A DNA stretch of 64,000 nt from UBA3478 sp038134285 (GCA_038134285.1 JAYPUW010000001.1:124001-188000), one strand, 5' to 3'. Shown: positions 43,874 to 53,246, counted from the stretch's first letter. Numbers and translations: made by a program. Notes: generated from the letters alone by a model not told the origin.

Positions 43874-45570
43874 TAGTTTAAGCGTATTTCGGTTAATGAA
43901 GCTCCTGTTGGAATCATAGGAAAGACGTTGTCTTCTTTCTCAACCACTACCTCTAAGAAATAAGGTCCTTCGGTGGCTAGCATCTCTTCAACGGCTAAAG
44001 CCAAGTCTGTTCTCTCGGTTACCTTTTTCGCAGGAATGTGGTATCCTTTTGCAATAGTAACAAAATCAGGATTGGTCATTTCGGTAGAGGCGTAACGCTT
44101 TTCAAAGAATAGCTGTTGCCATTGACGTACCATCCCCAAGAAATTGTTGTTTAAGACAACAATCTTAACAGCGACTCCGGTTTGAAAAATGGTTCCGAGT
44201 TCTTGAATGGTCATTTGATATCCACCATCTCCTATCACCGCAACTACGTGACGATCGGGGGCTCCCATCTTGGCTCCGATTGCTGCCGGAAGGGCAAAGC
44301 CCATTGTCCCTAGTCCGCCTGAGGTCACATTGCTCTTTGAGCGGACGAAGCTCGCGTAGCGGCAGGCCACCATTTGGTGCTGACCTACATCTGTAACAAT
44401 TACAGCGTCTGACTTACTGGCCTTATTGATTTCGACCATCACCTCTCCCATGGTGAGGCCTTCTTTTGAAGGCTTAAGGTCTTTTTCGATGACGGCATCA
44501 TATTCTTTAGCGTATAATTCATCGAATCGAGCCATCCACTCGTCTAATTTTTTAGTCTCTACAAGCGGCGTAAGTGCTTCAAGACTCTCTTTGCAATTCG
44601 CCAAAACCGGATAGTCTGCGTGAACATTCTTATTGATTTCGGCAGGATCGATTTCAAGGTGAACCACCTTCGCTTGCTTGGCATAAGCATCTAAGCGTCC
44701 GGTTACGCGGTCGTCAAAACGCATCCCGATAGCGATAAGCACATCGCATTCTTGGGTGAGTAAGTTGGGTGCATAGTTTCCATGCATTCCTAACATCCCC
44801 TTATTCAAAGGGTGGTCGGTTGCTAATGCTGAGAGGCCTAAAATCGTCCATGCCGCTGGTATTTGTGTTTTCTCCACAAACGTTTTGAACGCAGCCTCAG
44901 CTTCTCCCAAGATCACTCCTTGACCCCAAACGATGAGCGGTTTATTGGCTCCGTTGATGGCGTCTGCAGCAGCCTGAACTTGAGCCTGGTCTAGCTTCGG
45001 TACAGCCTTGTAGCTGCGAACTCCGGTACATTTTTTATAACTAAAGTCAAAGGTGGCGAACTGCGCATCTTTGGTGATGTCGATGAGCACCGGGCCGGGT
45101 CTACCCGAACGTGCTATGTAAAAGGCCTTCGCCATGATCTCCGGAATCTCTTCGGCGCGAGTGATTTGATAATTCCACTTCGTTACCGGAGTAGAGATCC
45201 CAATAATATCAGTTTCTTGAAAAGCGTCTGAACCCAAGAGGTGAGTAGCTACCTGACCGGTGATACAAACAAGGGGTGTCGAATCAATCTGGGCATCTGC
45301 GATTCCTGTAATTAGGTTCGTAGCGCCCGGACCTGAAGTAGCAACAGCGACTCCGACCTTTCCCGAAGTGCGCGCATAGCCTTGAGCTGCGTGGGTGGCT
45401 CCTTGCTCGTGCCGTGTGAGCACATGATTGAGCTGGTCTTGAAATTTGTACAATTCATCGTAAACCGGCATAATGGCTCCTCCTGGATATCCGTAAATGA
45501 GGTCAACTCCTTCTGCGAGAAGGCAGCGAATAACCGCTTCGGCACCGCTAATGTGTAGTTTTTCTGACAT
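43873..45570 (-). CDS. ilvB: Acetolactate synthase large (catalytic) subunit
   Basis: A 565-residue thiamine-diphosphate enzyme. The N-terminal Pyr domain has GYPGGAIMPVYDEL with the catalytic glutamate in LTRHEQGATHAAQGYAR. The central FAD-type domain follows. The C-terminal PP domain has the GDGGYQMTIQELGTIF and NNNFLGMVRQWQ motif (GDG...NN) that binds Mg-ThDP. It condenses two pyruvates, or pyruvate with 2-oxobutyrate, for valine, leucine and isoleucine. It lies 2 bases from ilvD. Confidence 0.96.
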   Translation of the reverse strand: MSEKLHISGAEAVIRCLLAEGVDLIYGYPGGAIMPVYDELYKFQDQLNHVLTRHEQGATHAAQGYARTSGKVGVAVATSGPGATNLITGIADAQIDSTPLVCITGQVATHLLGSDAFQETDIIGISTPVTKWNYQITRAEEIPEIMAKAFYIARSGRPGPVLIDITKDAQFATFDFSYKKCTGVRSYKAVPKLDQAQVQAAADAINGANKPLIVWGQGVILGEAEAAFKTFVEKTQIPAAWTILGLSALATDHPLNKGMLGMHGNYAPNLLTQECDVLIAIGMRFDDRVTGRLDAYAKQAKVVHLEIDPAEINKNVHADYPVLANCKESLEALTPLVETKKLDEWMARFDELYAKEYDAVIEKDLKPSKEGLTMGEVMVEINKASKSDAVIVTDVGQHQMVACRYASFVRSKSNVTSGGLGTMGFALPAAIGAKMGAPDRHVVAVIGDGGYQMTIQELGTIFQTGVAVKIVVLNNNFLGMVRQWQQLFFEKRYASTEMTNPDFVTIAKGYHIPAKKVTERTDLALAVEEMLATEGPYFLEVVVEKEDNVFPMIPTGASLTEIRLN

Positions 45571-45572
45571 GA

Positions 45573-47252
45573 CTATAGATCTGTCACACAGCCTTTAGAA
45601 GCTGTTGAGACATTTTTAATGTACTTATAGAGCACCCCGCTTTTGAACTTGTACTCAGGCTGCTTCCACTTTTGAGCACGTGCTTTCATTTCATAATCGC
45701 TAATGTGCAGCGTGAGGGTGTTTGTTTCGGCATTAATTTCGATGAGGTCTCCATTTTGAACTAAGGCAATTGGTCCGCCTTCTTGAGCCTCAGGAACTAT
45801 GTGTCCTACTACGAATCCGTGTGTTCCTCCTGAGAAGCGCCCGTCTGTAATTAAGGCCACATCCTTTCCGAGGCCAGCCCCCATAATAGCGGCGGTAGGC
45901 TTCAGCATTTCGGGCATTCCTGGTCCTCCTTTTGGACCTTCATAACGAATGACCACTACATCTCCGGGTTTAACTTCACCCTTTCTAATCCCATCATTGG
46001 CGGAATACTCTCCTTCGAAAACGCGCGCCGGGCCTTTGAATTCTAATCCTTCTTTTCCTGTGATTTTAGCTACTGAACCCTCAGGAGCTAAATTTCCTTT
46101 CAATATGCGAATGTGTCCTGTGGCCTTGATCGGCTTATCGAGCGGATAAATGACTTTTTGATCGGCTTTCAATCCTTCTACCTCCTGAAGGTTTTCAGCG
46201 ATCGTCTTACCAGTTACGGTCATACAATCTCCGTTAAGCATGTCGTTCTCAAGCATAAACTTGAGAACCGCTGGCACACCACCTACACGGTGCAGATCTT
46301 CCATTAGGTATTTTCCGGAAGGCTTCAAGTCAGCCAAAAATGGAGTGCGGTCCATCAACTCTTGAAAATCGTCTATGGTAAAGTCGATTTCTGCGGCCTT
46401 GGCAATGGCCAAGAAATGCAAGACAGCATTGGTTGATCCGCCCAAAACCGCGATTAATCTGATTGCATTCTCAAATGACTTACGTTTCACAATATCTTTT
46501 GGTTTCAGGTTGCGCTCAAGCAAGTGCTTGATTGCCACGCCTACCTTGTCGCATTCGTCTACTTTGTTTTGACTTGTCGCCGGATTTGATGAGTTATAGG
46601 GCAGTGCCATCCCGAGTGCCTCAATGGCCGAAGCCATAGTGTTGGCCGTGTACATTCCTCCGCAGGCACCTGCTCCAGGACATGCATTTTCAACAACAGC
46701 ATTAAACTCAGCCTCGTCAATCTTTCCAGCTACTTTCTCTCCCCATGCCTCAAACGCAGAAACTACATCTAGTTTTTTATTCTTGTGACATCCAGGGGCA
46801 ATCGTTCCGCCATAAACCATGATGCTTGGACGATTTAAGCGCAGCATCGCCATGAGGGCACCAGGCATGTTTTTATCACATCCTACCACGGGCACGACAG
46901 CGTCATACGACATTGCCTGAACTACGGTTTCTATCGAATCAGCAATAACATCTCGCGACGGCAAAGAGAATCGCATCCCGGGAGTTCCCATTGAAATCCC
47001 GTCACTGACCCCGATGGTATTGAAAATCAATCCCACCATATCTGAAGCCATGACCCCTTTCTTGATATCGACTGAAAGGTCGTTCAAGTGCATATTACAA
47101 GGGTTTCCTTCATAACCGGTGCTTGCGATCCCAACAAAAGGTTTCTTAAAGTCTTCTTTTGTCAGGCCAATGGCATGAAGCATTGCTTGTGCTGCTGGCT
47201 GTGTCGGATCTTGGCTAACAGCCTTACTATAGTGGTTCAAAGTGTTACTCAT
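45573..47252 (-). CDS. ilvD: Dihydroxy-acid dehydratase
   Basis: A 559-residue Fe-S dehydratase. The cysteines that hold the cluster are in GNPCNMHLNDL, GCDKNMPG and CPGAGACGGMYTANTMA, and the C-terminal part has TDGRFSGGTHGFVVGHIVPEA. It makes the 2-keto acids of valine and isoleucine. It is the first gene of the ilv operon, behind a 217-base AT-rich gap that contains a promoter candidate. Confidence 0.96.
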   Translation of the reverse strand: MSNTLNHYSKAVSQDPTQPAAQAMLHAIGLTKEDFKKPFVGIASTGYEGNPCNMHLNDLSVDIKKGVMASDMVGLIFNTIGVSDGISMGTPGMRFSLPSRDVIADSIETVVQAMSYDAVVPVVGCDKNMPGALMAMLRLNRPSIMVYGGTIAPGCHKNKKLDVVSAFEAWGEKVAGKIDEAEFNAVVENACPGAGACGGMYTANTMASAIEALGMALPYNSSNPATSQNKVDECDKVGVAIKHLLERNLKPKDIVKRKSFENAIRLIAVLGGSTNAVLHFLAIAKAAEIDFTIDDFQELMDRTPFLADLKPSGKYLMEDLHRVGGVPAVLKFMLENDMLNGDCMTVTGKTIAENLQEVEGLKADQKVIYPLDKPIKATGHIRILKGNLAPEGSVAKITGKEGLEFKGPARVFEGEYSANDGIRKGEVKPGDVVVIRYEGPKGGPGMPEMLKPTAAIMGAGLGKDVALITDGRFSGGTHGFVVGHIVPEAQEGGPIALVQNGDLIEINAETNTLTLHISDYEMKARAQKWKQPEYKFKSGVLYKYIKNVSTASKGCVTDL

Positions 47253-47312
47253 TTGATTCTGAACGTGATTTCAATCGAAAGTACCGCCGGATTTTTCAGG
47301 AAACTATAACAG

Positions 47313-47341
47313 TTTGAAAACAAATATTATGTTCAAAAATA
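47313..47341 (-). promoter_or_regulatory. Putative ilv promoter with overlapping dyad
   Basis: Read on the minus strand, 47334-47341 is TATTTTTG, a match to the -7 consensus TAnnTTTG, about 80 bases before the ilvD start. A dyad TTTGAA (47313-47318) and TTCAAA (47332-47337) overlaps it with 13 bases between the arms, a possible operator. No CAA (-33 on this strand) is seen at the right spacing. The rest of 47253-47469 is AT-rich with no gene. Confidence 0.35.
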
Positions 47342-47469
47342 TTATTATAAATTAACTAATTCATATTCAGTATTTTAAAATGAAAGTTTTACTTATATTC
47401 AAAAATTTAAGGTAGACTAAAATTTTCGTCCAAAAGCGCTTAAAACAAAGAGTTTATATCTTTAATCCC

Positions 47470-48357
47470 ATGAAACAGCCCTCGCCATTATTTCTTCTTT
47501 TTGTTCTTACTCCGCTTTTGTTCTTCGGTCAGACAACGCGCGTATTTGTCGCCGCACACCAAGATGATTGGCAACTATTTATGGGAACCAAGGTATTCGA
47601 AAGTGCTCAAAACACCGAGGATGAAACAGTCATTCTACATTTAACCGCAGGAGATGCGGGTCATAAAACAGCAAACGATGCCTACTATAAGGCACGCGAG
47701 GCTTCGGCTTTGGCTGCGGCCCGATTTACCGTAAATGCCTACAGTTCTGGGGCTTTTTACGGTGATGAAATGAAACGCGAATGGCTTCAAATTAACGGGC
47801 ATCTCTTATTGAAATACAGTTACAAAAAGCTATCGGTATATTTTATGCGCTTACCCGATGGCAACGGTGACGGTTCTGGATTTGAAGCCAATGAAAACAA
47901 GAGCCTCGAAAAACTATTCAACCGTCAAGTGATTGACTTTGGTACGATTGATGGACAATCGACCTATAGTAATAAAGAAGATTTAGTCGGAACTCTTAAA
48001 ACGCTCTTGACTCAGCTCAAACAGAATCGCCACCTTGAGATGCATTTGACCGATACCGATGTAGCGCGCAACCCCGGTGATCATTCAGACCATAGGGTGG
48101 CATCACTGTTTGCACAAGAGGCAAGTAAAGGGTTTGCGAACACTACACTCTACTTCTACACGGGTTACCACATGAAAACCCTTGAGCCCAACCTCACCCC
48201 AGAAGAGATTAAGATCAAAAGTGCACTTTGGGGTGTGAGTACTGCCACCTTGGCCGACCACAGACATTACAGCAGTTGGGACAGCCTTCACAACGCCTAC
48301 TTAGACCGTGAATATTTTCGAGTAAAAGGGATTCAGCCTAATAAGGCTCAGCGCTAA
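47470..48357 (+). CDS. Secreted PIG-L/LmbE-family deacetylase
   Basis: A 295-residue protein with a signal peptide of about 21 residues (ending FFGQ). The zinc-site motif is AAHQDDW, a variant of AHPDD with Gln for Pro, and the later histidine pair is in DHSDHR. The family removes N-acetyl groups from sugars or related amides. Being exported, it would act on periplasmic or surface substrates, unlike the PIG-L half of the NagB fusion. It is a single gene; its last 20 bases overlap the convergent M20 peptidase gene. Confidence 0.8.
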   Translation: MKQPSPLFLLFVLTPLLFFGQTTRVFVAAHQDDWQLFMGTKVFESAQNTEDETVILHLTAGDAGHKTANDAYYKAREASALAAARFTVNAYSSGAFYGDEMKREWLQINGHLLLKYSYKKLSVYFMRLPDGNGDGSGFEANENKSLEKLFNRQVIDFGTIDGQSTYSNKEDLVGTLKTLLTQLKQNRHLEMHLTDTDVARNPGDHSDHRVASLFAQEASKGFANTTLYFYTGYHMKTLEPNLTPEEIKIKSALWGVSTATLADHRHYSSWDSLHNAYLDREYFRVKGIQPNKAQR

Positions 48358-49882
48358 GTACCGCAATCATCGTGCGCAATCCGTCTTTTAAATTTTGAAC
48401 TCTAAGGTTTTCGTTCGGACTATGCTGATTGTTGTCGGCATTTACCGTAGGAATGGTGACCGCGTCTATGCCGAGTCCGTCAACAAAGGGTGAAATCGGA
48501 ATCGATCCACCCGACATTCGCACAGAAACCAAAGGTTTATCGAAAGAACGCTTCATGATTTCTGATAACCAAACCGAAACCTCTGAGTCAAAAGGGGTTC
48601 TAAACGCTTGATACGAGATGCTCGACTGCATGCTGATAAGTTTAGAATGCTGAGCGCGCTCTTCGTCGGTTGGCTGACGGTTGTCTAATACCACAAACCC
48701 TTGCGATTCTATATGCGACTTGACCAATTGAATCAGACGTACTGGATCTACCTCAGGCACCAAACGCACGTCAATCTCTGCCAAAGCAGTGGCCGGAACA
48801 ATGGTGCGGACTTCAGCGCCTACCCAAGCAGAACGCAGACCTCTAATATTCAAAGAAGGATATTGTATACTCTCTTGATACGAGCCTCCAACCGCATCGG
48901 GTCGTGAGATTCCAAGGCGCTTCTTAATGGCCTGTTCATCATCAGGAACTTCATCTAGTAGCGCTTTTTCTTCGGCCGTGATATTGACGTTGTCGTAAAA
49001 CCCTTTGATTACCACACGTCCGCGCTCGTCTTTCATCGAGGCCAATGCTTGAGCAAGCATTAGGGCCGGATTCGGTGCATAGTTGCCGTAATGTCCACTG
49101 TGCTGAGCGAGTTTTGGTCCAAAAGTTTCAAGGGTAATCGTCGCGATTCCGCGTGCGCCGAAGGTGAGCGTAGGCAGATTACTGACATGTCTGGGCCCAT
49201 CAAAAATGAGCATAGCGTCAGCCTTTAGCTTGTCTTCATACAAGGTAACGGCCTCAGGCAACGAAGGCGAACCCTGCTCTTCTTCAAAGTCAACGATCAT
49301 TTTAATCCCATATTGTGGCAACTTCTTCACTGAACTCAAAGCATCCCAGGCCGCAAGAAACATCGCAAGAGGACCTTTGTCGTCAGAAGTTGAACGACCA
49401 AAGAAGCGCATATCAGGATCATAAGCCTCGCTCAAGTCGCTCCATTCAACCGCCGCGTAGCCTCCGTCTGTCGTAGGCTTTTTGAGCACCACATCGTAAG
49501 GGTCTGATTGCAGCCACTTCGAAAGGTCTACCGCCTGACCATCGACATGTAGGTATGTCAAGAGGGTACGCTTTGCGCGCTTAGGCTCATAGGTGGCTAG
49601 CATCAGTGGAATGCCCGAGGTCTCAAGCATTTCAATGGTGAATCCGCGCAAGGTAAATACGCGCTGCGCATAGGCAATATTTGCCTCAACATGCTCGGGA
49701 ATTGCGGCGTCATTTTTCACCGCTACCATCTCCTTGAGCAGTTCGGCAGAATGCAAGAAATACGCCTCGGTCAATTGATCGAGTTGTTTGTCAGATAAGC
49801 GCTGCCCCTGAACGGCGCTCGCACAAAAAGAAAAGGCCGCAAGAATTACGGCGCTTTTGAAAATAGAAAATTTGAAACTCAT
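48338..49882 (-). CDS. Secreted M20-family peptidase
   Basis: The start is the ATG ending at 49882 (514 residues), which gives a signal peptide ending AVQGQ and overlaps the upstream zinc-ribbon gene by 4 bases (ATGA). The two-zinc hydrolase motifs are YLHVDGQAV (His-x-Asp), FFGRSTSDDKGP with the bridging Asp, DFEEEQGSP with the catalytic Glu, and QHSPNENLRV with the last histidine. A lid domain lies in the middle. It probably cleaves dipeptides or N-acyl amino acids in the periplasm. Confidence 0.87.
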   Translation of the reverse strand: MSFKFSIFKSAVILAAFSFCASAVQGQRLSDKQLDQLTEAYFLHSAELLKEMVAVKNDAAIPEHVEANIAYAQRVFTLRGFTIEMLETSGIPLMLATYEPKRAKRTLLTYLHVDGQAVDLSKWLQSDPYDVVLKKPTTDGGYAAVEWSDLSEAYDPDMRFFGRSTSDDKGPLAMFLAAWDALSSVKKLPQYGIKMIVDFEEEQGSPSLPEAVTLYEDKLKADAMLIFDGPRHVSNLPTLTFGARGIATITLETFGPKLAQHSGHYGNYAPNPALMLAQALASMKDERGRVVIKGFYDNVNITAEEKALLDEVPDDEQAIKKRLGISRPDAVGGSYQESIQYPSLNIRGLRSAWVGAEVRTIVPATALAEIDVRLVPEVDPVRLIQLVKSHIESQGFVVLDNRQPTDEERAQHSKLISMQSSISYQAFRTPFDSEVSVWLSEIMKRSFDKPLVSVRMSGGSIPISPFVDGLGIDAVTIPTVNADNNQHSPNENLRVQNLKDGLRTMIAVLSAEPY

Positions 49883-50070
49883 AGGGTGCAACTCATATCG
49901 GCTCCGCAGCACTGAGGCGATTTAATCTTTCCTTCACATGAAGGGCAAAAAGAAATTTGAACCTCATCTCCTGAATCGAGGGTAAGTGTTCCGTTTTCTA
50001 GAGGAACATCGCATTTTGCGCAGGTGGCATTTACCGCCATTCCACAACTATTACAGGTGTACGTAGCCAT
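49879..50070 (-). CDS. Small zinc-ribbon protein
   Basis: A 63-residue protein with paired cysteines: CNSCGM at the start, CAKCDV, FCPSCEG and CCGADMSC near the end, enough for two zinc knuckles. It has no signal peptide. Homologous short proteins in Bacteroidota have no assigned function. Its stop overlaps the M20 peptidase start by 4 bases, so the two are translated together, but a functional link is not obvious since one is exported and the other is cytoplasmic. Confidence 0.72.
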   Translation of the reverse strand: MATYTCNSCGMAVNATCAKCDVPLENGTLTLDSGDEVQISFCPSCEGKIKSPQCCGADMSCTL

Positions 50071-50117
50071 AGCATTTATTTTTTAGATTTAAGCTTCAAT
50101 ATACAAAGAAGCCCTAT

Positions 50118-51434
50118 ATGCTCCATCGAATTTCATTCATTTCACTTCTTAGCCTCTTTTTGATAGGCGGATCTTCAGCAATCAATGCACAGCAAAAATT
50201 ATCGCGTGCTGAAAAACAGTTGGTTAAGCTCGTCAGCGCCAATAATGATGAAGCCATCGCCTTTTTAGAAGAAGTGGTCAACGTCAACTCGGGCACCCTG
50301 AATCTTAAAGGCGTGCGCGAAGTAGGTAAACTCTTTGGGGAGGCCTTTGACGGCATCGGATTCGAAACCGATTGGGAAGAAATGCCCGAGGAAATGAATC
50401 GTGCCGGTCACCTTATCGCTAAAATAGAAGGCAATCAGGGCAAAAAGCTGCTACTCATTGGGCACCTCGATACCGTATTCGAAAAGAACAGTCCCTTTCA
50501 AACCTTTGAGCGCATTAACGACAGCATCGCCACGGCCCCAGGAGGTAACGATATGAAAGGCGGAGACGTCATTATCCTTTATGCCCTCAAGGCCCTCAGA
50601 CAAGCCGGCCTTTTAAATAATGCTTCCATTGAAGTCGTCTTTACCGGAGACGAAGAAAGTACCGGAAAGCCTTTGTCGATTTCTAGAAAATCACTCCTCG
50701 AGGCGGCGAAACGTGCCGACTTAGCACTAGGATACGAGACCTCAACCGGATTCGATTACGCCACAGTAGCAAGAAGAGGAGCGTCAGGATGGCACCTCGT
50801 CACCCACGGAAAACGCGCACATTCTTCAGGGGTATTTTCTGAAAATACTGGGGCCGGGGCTGTCTTTGAAATCTCGCGCATCTTGAACGGATTCTACAAT
50901 GAAGTGCGGGGCGAAGAACTACTCACTTTTAACCCTGGCCTGCTTTACGGAGGAACCTTCATGGACTACGACACCAAAAGCGGACAGGCAGAGGTCTTCG
51001 GTAAGACAAATGTTGTAGCTCAGCGTGCAGAGGTGCGCGGTGGGCTGCGCTTTATCTCAGAAGAGCAAAAAGAACGCGCTCGCGCCAAAATGCGAGAGAT
51101 TGTAAGCTCGGGTAATCTTCCGCAAACCTCTGCTGAAATCAGCTTTACCGATTCGTATCCTGCAATGCCAATGACGGAGGGAAACATGGCTTTGCTTAAA
51201 CAATTAAGCGATGTGAGTGTAGCCTTAGACCAAGGCGAAATCAAACCCTACGACCCAGGTAAGCGTGGGGCGGCGGATATCTCTTTTGTCACGGAATATG
51301 TCGATGGCGCTTTAGGAGGACTAGGCAGCATGGGATCAGGAGCGCATACCCCTCAAGAGACGGTGAATCTCAAAACTTTTGAGGCGCTCACCCTGCGCAC
51401 TGCAGTGTTTTTGTATCGTCTTATTCGAGAATAA
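50118..51434 (+). CDS. Secreted M20/M28-type glutamate carboxypeptidase-like peptidase
   Basis: A 438-residue exported peptidase (signal peptide to about residue 25, AINAQ). Seen: LLIGHLDTVFEK (His-x-Asp), PGGNDMKGG with the bridging Asp, TGDEESTG with the catalytic Glu, GYETSTG and GSGAHTPQETVN with the last histidine. This pattern fits the carboxypeptidase G2 branch of M20, which releases C-terminal glutamate-type residues. It differs from the M20 neighbour in motif wording and length. It is divergent from the small zinc-ribbon gene. Confidence 0.87.
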   Translation: MLHRISFISLLSLFLIGGSSAINAQQKLSRAEKQLVKLVSANNDEAIAFLEEVVNVNSGTLNLKGVREVGKLFGEAFDGIGFETDWEEMPEEMNRAGHLIAKIEGNQGKKLLLIGHLDTVFEKNSPFQTFERINDSIATAPGGNDMKGGDVIILYALKALRQAGLLNNASIEVVFTGDEESTGKPLSISRKSLLEAAKRADLALGYETSTGFDYATVARRGASGWHLVTHGKRAHSSGVFSENTGAGAVFEISRILNGFYNEVRGEELLTFNPGLLYGGTFMDYDTKSGQAEVFGKTNVVAQRAEVRGGLRFISEEQKERARAKMREIVSSGNLPQTSAEISFTDSYPAMPMTEGNMALLKQLSDVSVALDQGEIKPYDPGKRGAADISFVTEYVDGALGGLGSMGSGAHTPQETVNLKTFEALTLRTAVFLYRLIRE

Positions 51435-51437
51435 CCC

Positions 51438-51941
51438 TCATTCAATAGACAAGATCTGAACTCCAACGGTTTCACCTACAATGGTCACCACATAGAGGTT
51501 ACCGTTAACAGCATCGTCGATCCATTCAAAGCGCTCTTCACCTAAAAATTTGTTGACGATAAAAGGGGTGGTATTACTGTGACCAACAATCAAAACGCGT
51601 TGTCCATTATGCTGGGCAATCAAAGCCTCTGTATTTAAAGTATTCGGGTCATAAAACTGTAGGTCTAGCGCATTGGCTTGAGCCGATGGCTCGGCGGTCT
51701 GACGGGTGCGTTTATAATCGGTGCTGTATACTGCATCTAGAGGTTCGAGCCCGAAAACTTCTGCCCAACGCTCTGCTCTGTTATGACCCGCCTCTGTCAA
51801 TTCTGGATCATTTCCGACCCCTTCTGAGCGGTCTTTTTCGGCATGTCTAATGAGGTAGAACGTCGTGATACTATCGTTTTGTGAGGTGTCGCAGGCACTG
51901 GCCATAAGCACAAAAACAAAAGCGGCTATAAACTTTTTCAT
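51438..51941 (-). CDS. Histidine phosphatase-superfamily lipoprotein
   Basis: A 167-residue protein with a lipoprotein signal (VLMASAC). The phosphatase motif LIRHAEK gives the phospho-accepting histidine, with the second histidine in VGHSNTTPF and arginine in DYKRTRQTAEP. This resembles SixA/phosphoglycerate-mutase-type phosphatases, here displayed on the periplasmic side. The substrate is unknown. It converges on the carboxypeptidase-like gene with a 3-base gap. Confidence 0.85.
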   Translation of the reverse strand: MKKFIAAFVFVLMASACDTSQNDSITTFYLIRHAEKDRSEGVGNDPELTEAGHNRAERWAEVFGLEPLDAVYSTDYKRTRQTAEPSAQANALDLQFYDPNTLNTEALIAQHNGQRVLIVGHSNTTPFIVNKFLGEERFEWIDDAVNGNLYVVTIVGETVGVQILSIE

Positions 51942-51998
51942 GAGGGGGTAAGATTAAGTGTCTTTAAGAACACGTAACTTACAGAAAAATAAGTGTTG

Positions 51999-52880
51999 AT
52001 GAAAAACTATCTATTGCTCTTAAGCCTAGGGATAAGCACGTTATCATTTGCCCAACGCGACTACAGCCAGGTTACGATTAAGGCCGAACAACTTTCTGAA
52101 AATGTCTATGTGCTGTTTGGCGCAGGAGGCAATATGGCCCTAGTTACCGGGGCTGATCAAAATTATCTTATTGACGATCAGTTTGCCCCTCTTTCAGATA
52201 AAATACTCTTTCAGATACAATCTCTCAACGATAAGCCCTTGGCCTATGTGCTCAATACCCATTGGCACGGAGACCACACCGGGGGCAACGAAAATCTTGC
52301 CAAAGAAGGGGCGCTCATCATTGCCTCAGACCGCGTTTACGATCGCCTTAAATCAGGGCAACAGTCGACTCGGCGCAACACCCCTCCGGCCCCAGTACTA
52401 GCCCTGCCGGTCATCTCATTTAGCGAGCAGTTAAATCTGCGCTACCGCGAAGACGCGCACATTCACGGGATGCATGTGAACGACGCCCATACCGATGGCG
52501 ATAGCTTCTATTATTTTCCGGAAGAAAATGTGATCCATTTGGGAGACAACTTTTTCAACGGAAAGTATCCCTTTATCGACGTTGACTCTGGAGGCGACAT
52601 TGACGGGCTGCTGAGCAATCTGGCGATGGCGGCCGCTATGATTGACGAAAACACTAAGATTATTCCGGGACACGGCGCCGTGGGCACCTTATCTGATCTC
52701 AAGGCCTATACCCATATATTACAAACCTGCGTAGACCTCATCATAGACCTCAGAGAAGAAGGATTGTCAGTCGATGACATTATAGATGCTAAGCCTTTGG
52801 CTGCTTGGGACGACAATTACGGCGACGGCTTTATCAGCCCCGAGGCCTTTATTCTATCGGTGTACCAAACGGCAGACTAA
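51999..52880 (+). CDS. Secreted metallo-beta-lactamase-fold hydrolase
   Basis: The start is the ATG at 51999, which begins a signal peptide (MKNYLLLLSLGISTLSFAQ); a GTG six bases upstream is also in frame. The product is 293 residues. The metal motif THWHGDHTGG is present, with later HTDGDS and a C-terminal PGHGAV, so the dinuclear zinc site is complete. Members may be lactonases, phosphodiesterases or subclass B3-like enzymes. Nothing in the context selects one, and resistance should not be assumed. The broken DUF3667 gene follows 6 bases later. Confidence 0.83.
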   Translation: MKNYLLLLSLGISTLSFAQRDYSQVTIKAEQLSENVYVLFGAGGNMALVTGADQNYLIDDQFAPLSDKILFQIQSLNDKPLAYVLNTHWHGDHTGGNENLAKEGALIIASDRVYDRLKSGQQSTRRNTPPAPVLALPVISFSEQLNLRYREDAHIHGMHVNDAHTDGDSFYYFPEENVIHLGDNFFNGKYPFIDVDSGGDIDGLLSNLAMAAAMIDENTKIIPGHGAVGTLSDLKAYTHILQTCVDLIIDLREEGLSVDDIIDAKPLAAWDDNYGDGFISPEAFILSVYQTAD

Positions 52881-52886
52881 GAAACG

Positions 52887-53246
52887 ATGAATCCTTCTGT
52901 CACATGCTTTAACTGCAACACCCCTGTAGCGGGTAATTTTTGCAGCAATTGAGGACAAGCAGTGATTCATTCAAAACTTACGGTTTGGCAATTATTGGGA
53001 CAGTTTTTCTCGAGCACCTTTAACTATTACGGAAGACTCATCCGCTCAATTAAAGCCCTCTTTTTTCATCCGGCTACGCTGACCCAAGCCTATATTTCAG
53101 GTAAGCGCCGGCAATTTGTCAACCCGGTACAGTTTTATCTTTTTTCTTCGGCGATTTACTTCTTGTGGCCTTCCTTTCGCTTTGAGCGTTCTTCAACTCT
53201 AGTCAAAATATTCTATCTTAAAACATTGATTATTCTCGACATATGA
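52887..53246 (+). pseudogene. Broken DUF3667 gene with TGA at a zinc-ribbon cysteine
   Basis: From the ATG at 52887 the frame reads a Cys-rich N-terminus (CFNCNTPVAGNFCSN), then TGA at 52950-52952 (codon 22), then GQ. The second zinc knuckle should be Cys-Ser-Asn-Cys-Gly-Gln, so TGA stands exactly where a TGT or TGC cysteine codon belongs. The frame then continues with the DUF3667 core (HPATLTQAYISGKRRQFVNPVQFYLFSS) but stops at 53246 after about 118 codons, well short of the usual 250-350 residues. It is therefore damaged at both ends. A GTG at 52962 could still make a 94-residue remnant. Its stop overlaps the acylase start (ATGA). Confidence 0.8.

Noticed and set aside
51950..51980. GTGT...ACAC dyad between the histidine phosphatase and metallo-beta-lactamase-fold genes
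   Set aside because: The arms are only four bases, with no promoter box beside them. I consider it chance.
51999..52880. Antibiotic resistance role for the metallo-beta-lactamase-fold gene
   Set aside because: The fold covers many hydrolases. There is no mobile element or resistance context, and the motifs do not single out a true beta-lactamase.
52887..53246. Selenocysteine at the in-frame TGA of the DUF3667 gene
   Set aside because: The TGA is at a cysteine position, but no SECIS-like hairpin is evident just downstream, the zinc ribbon is structural, and the gene is also truncated at its C-terminus. Decay or a sequencing error is simpler.
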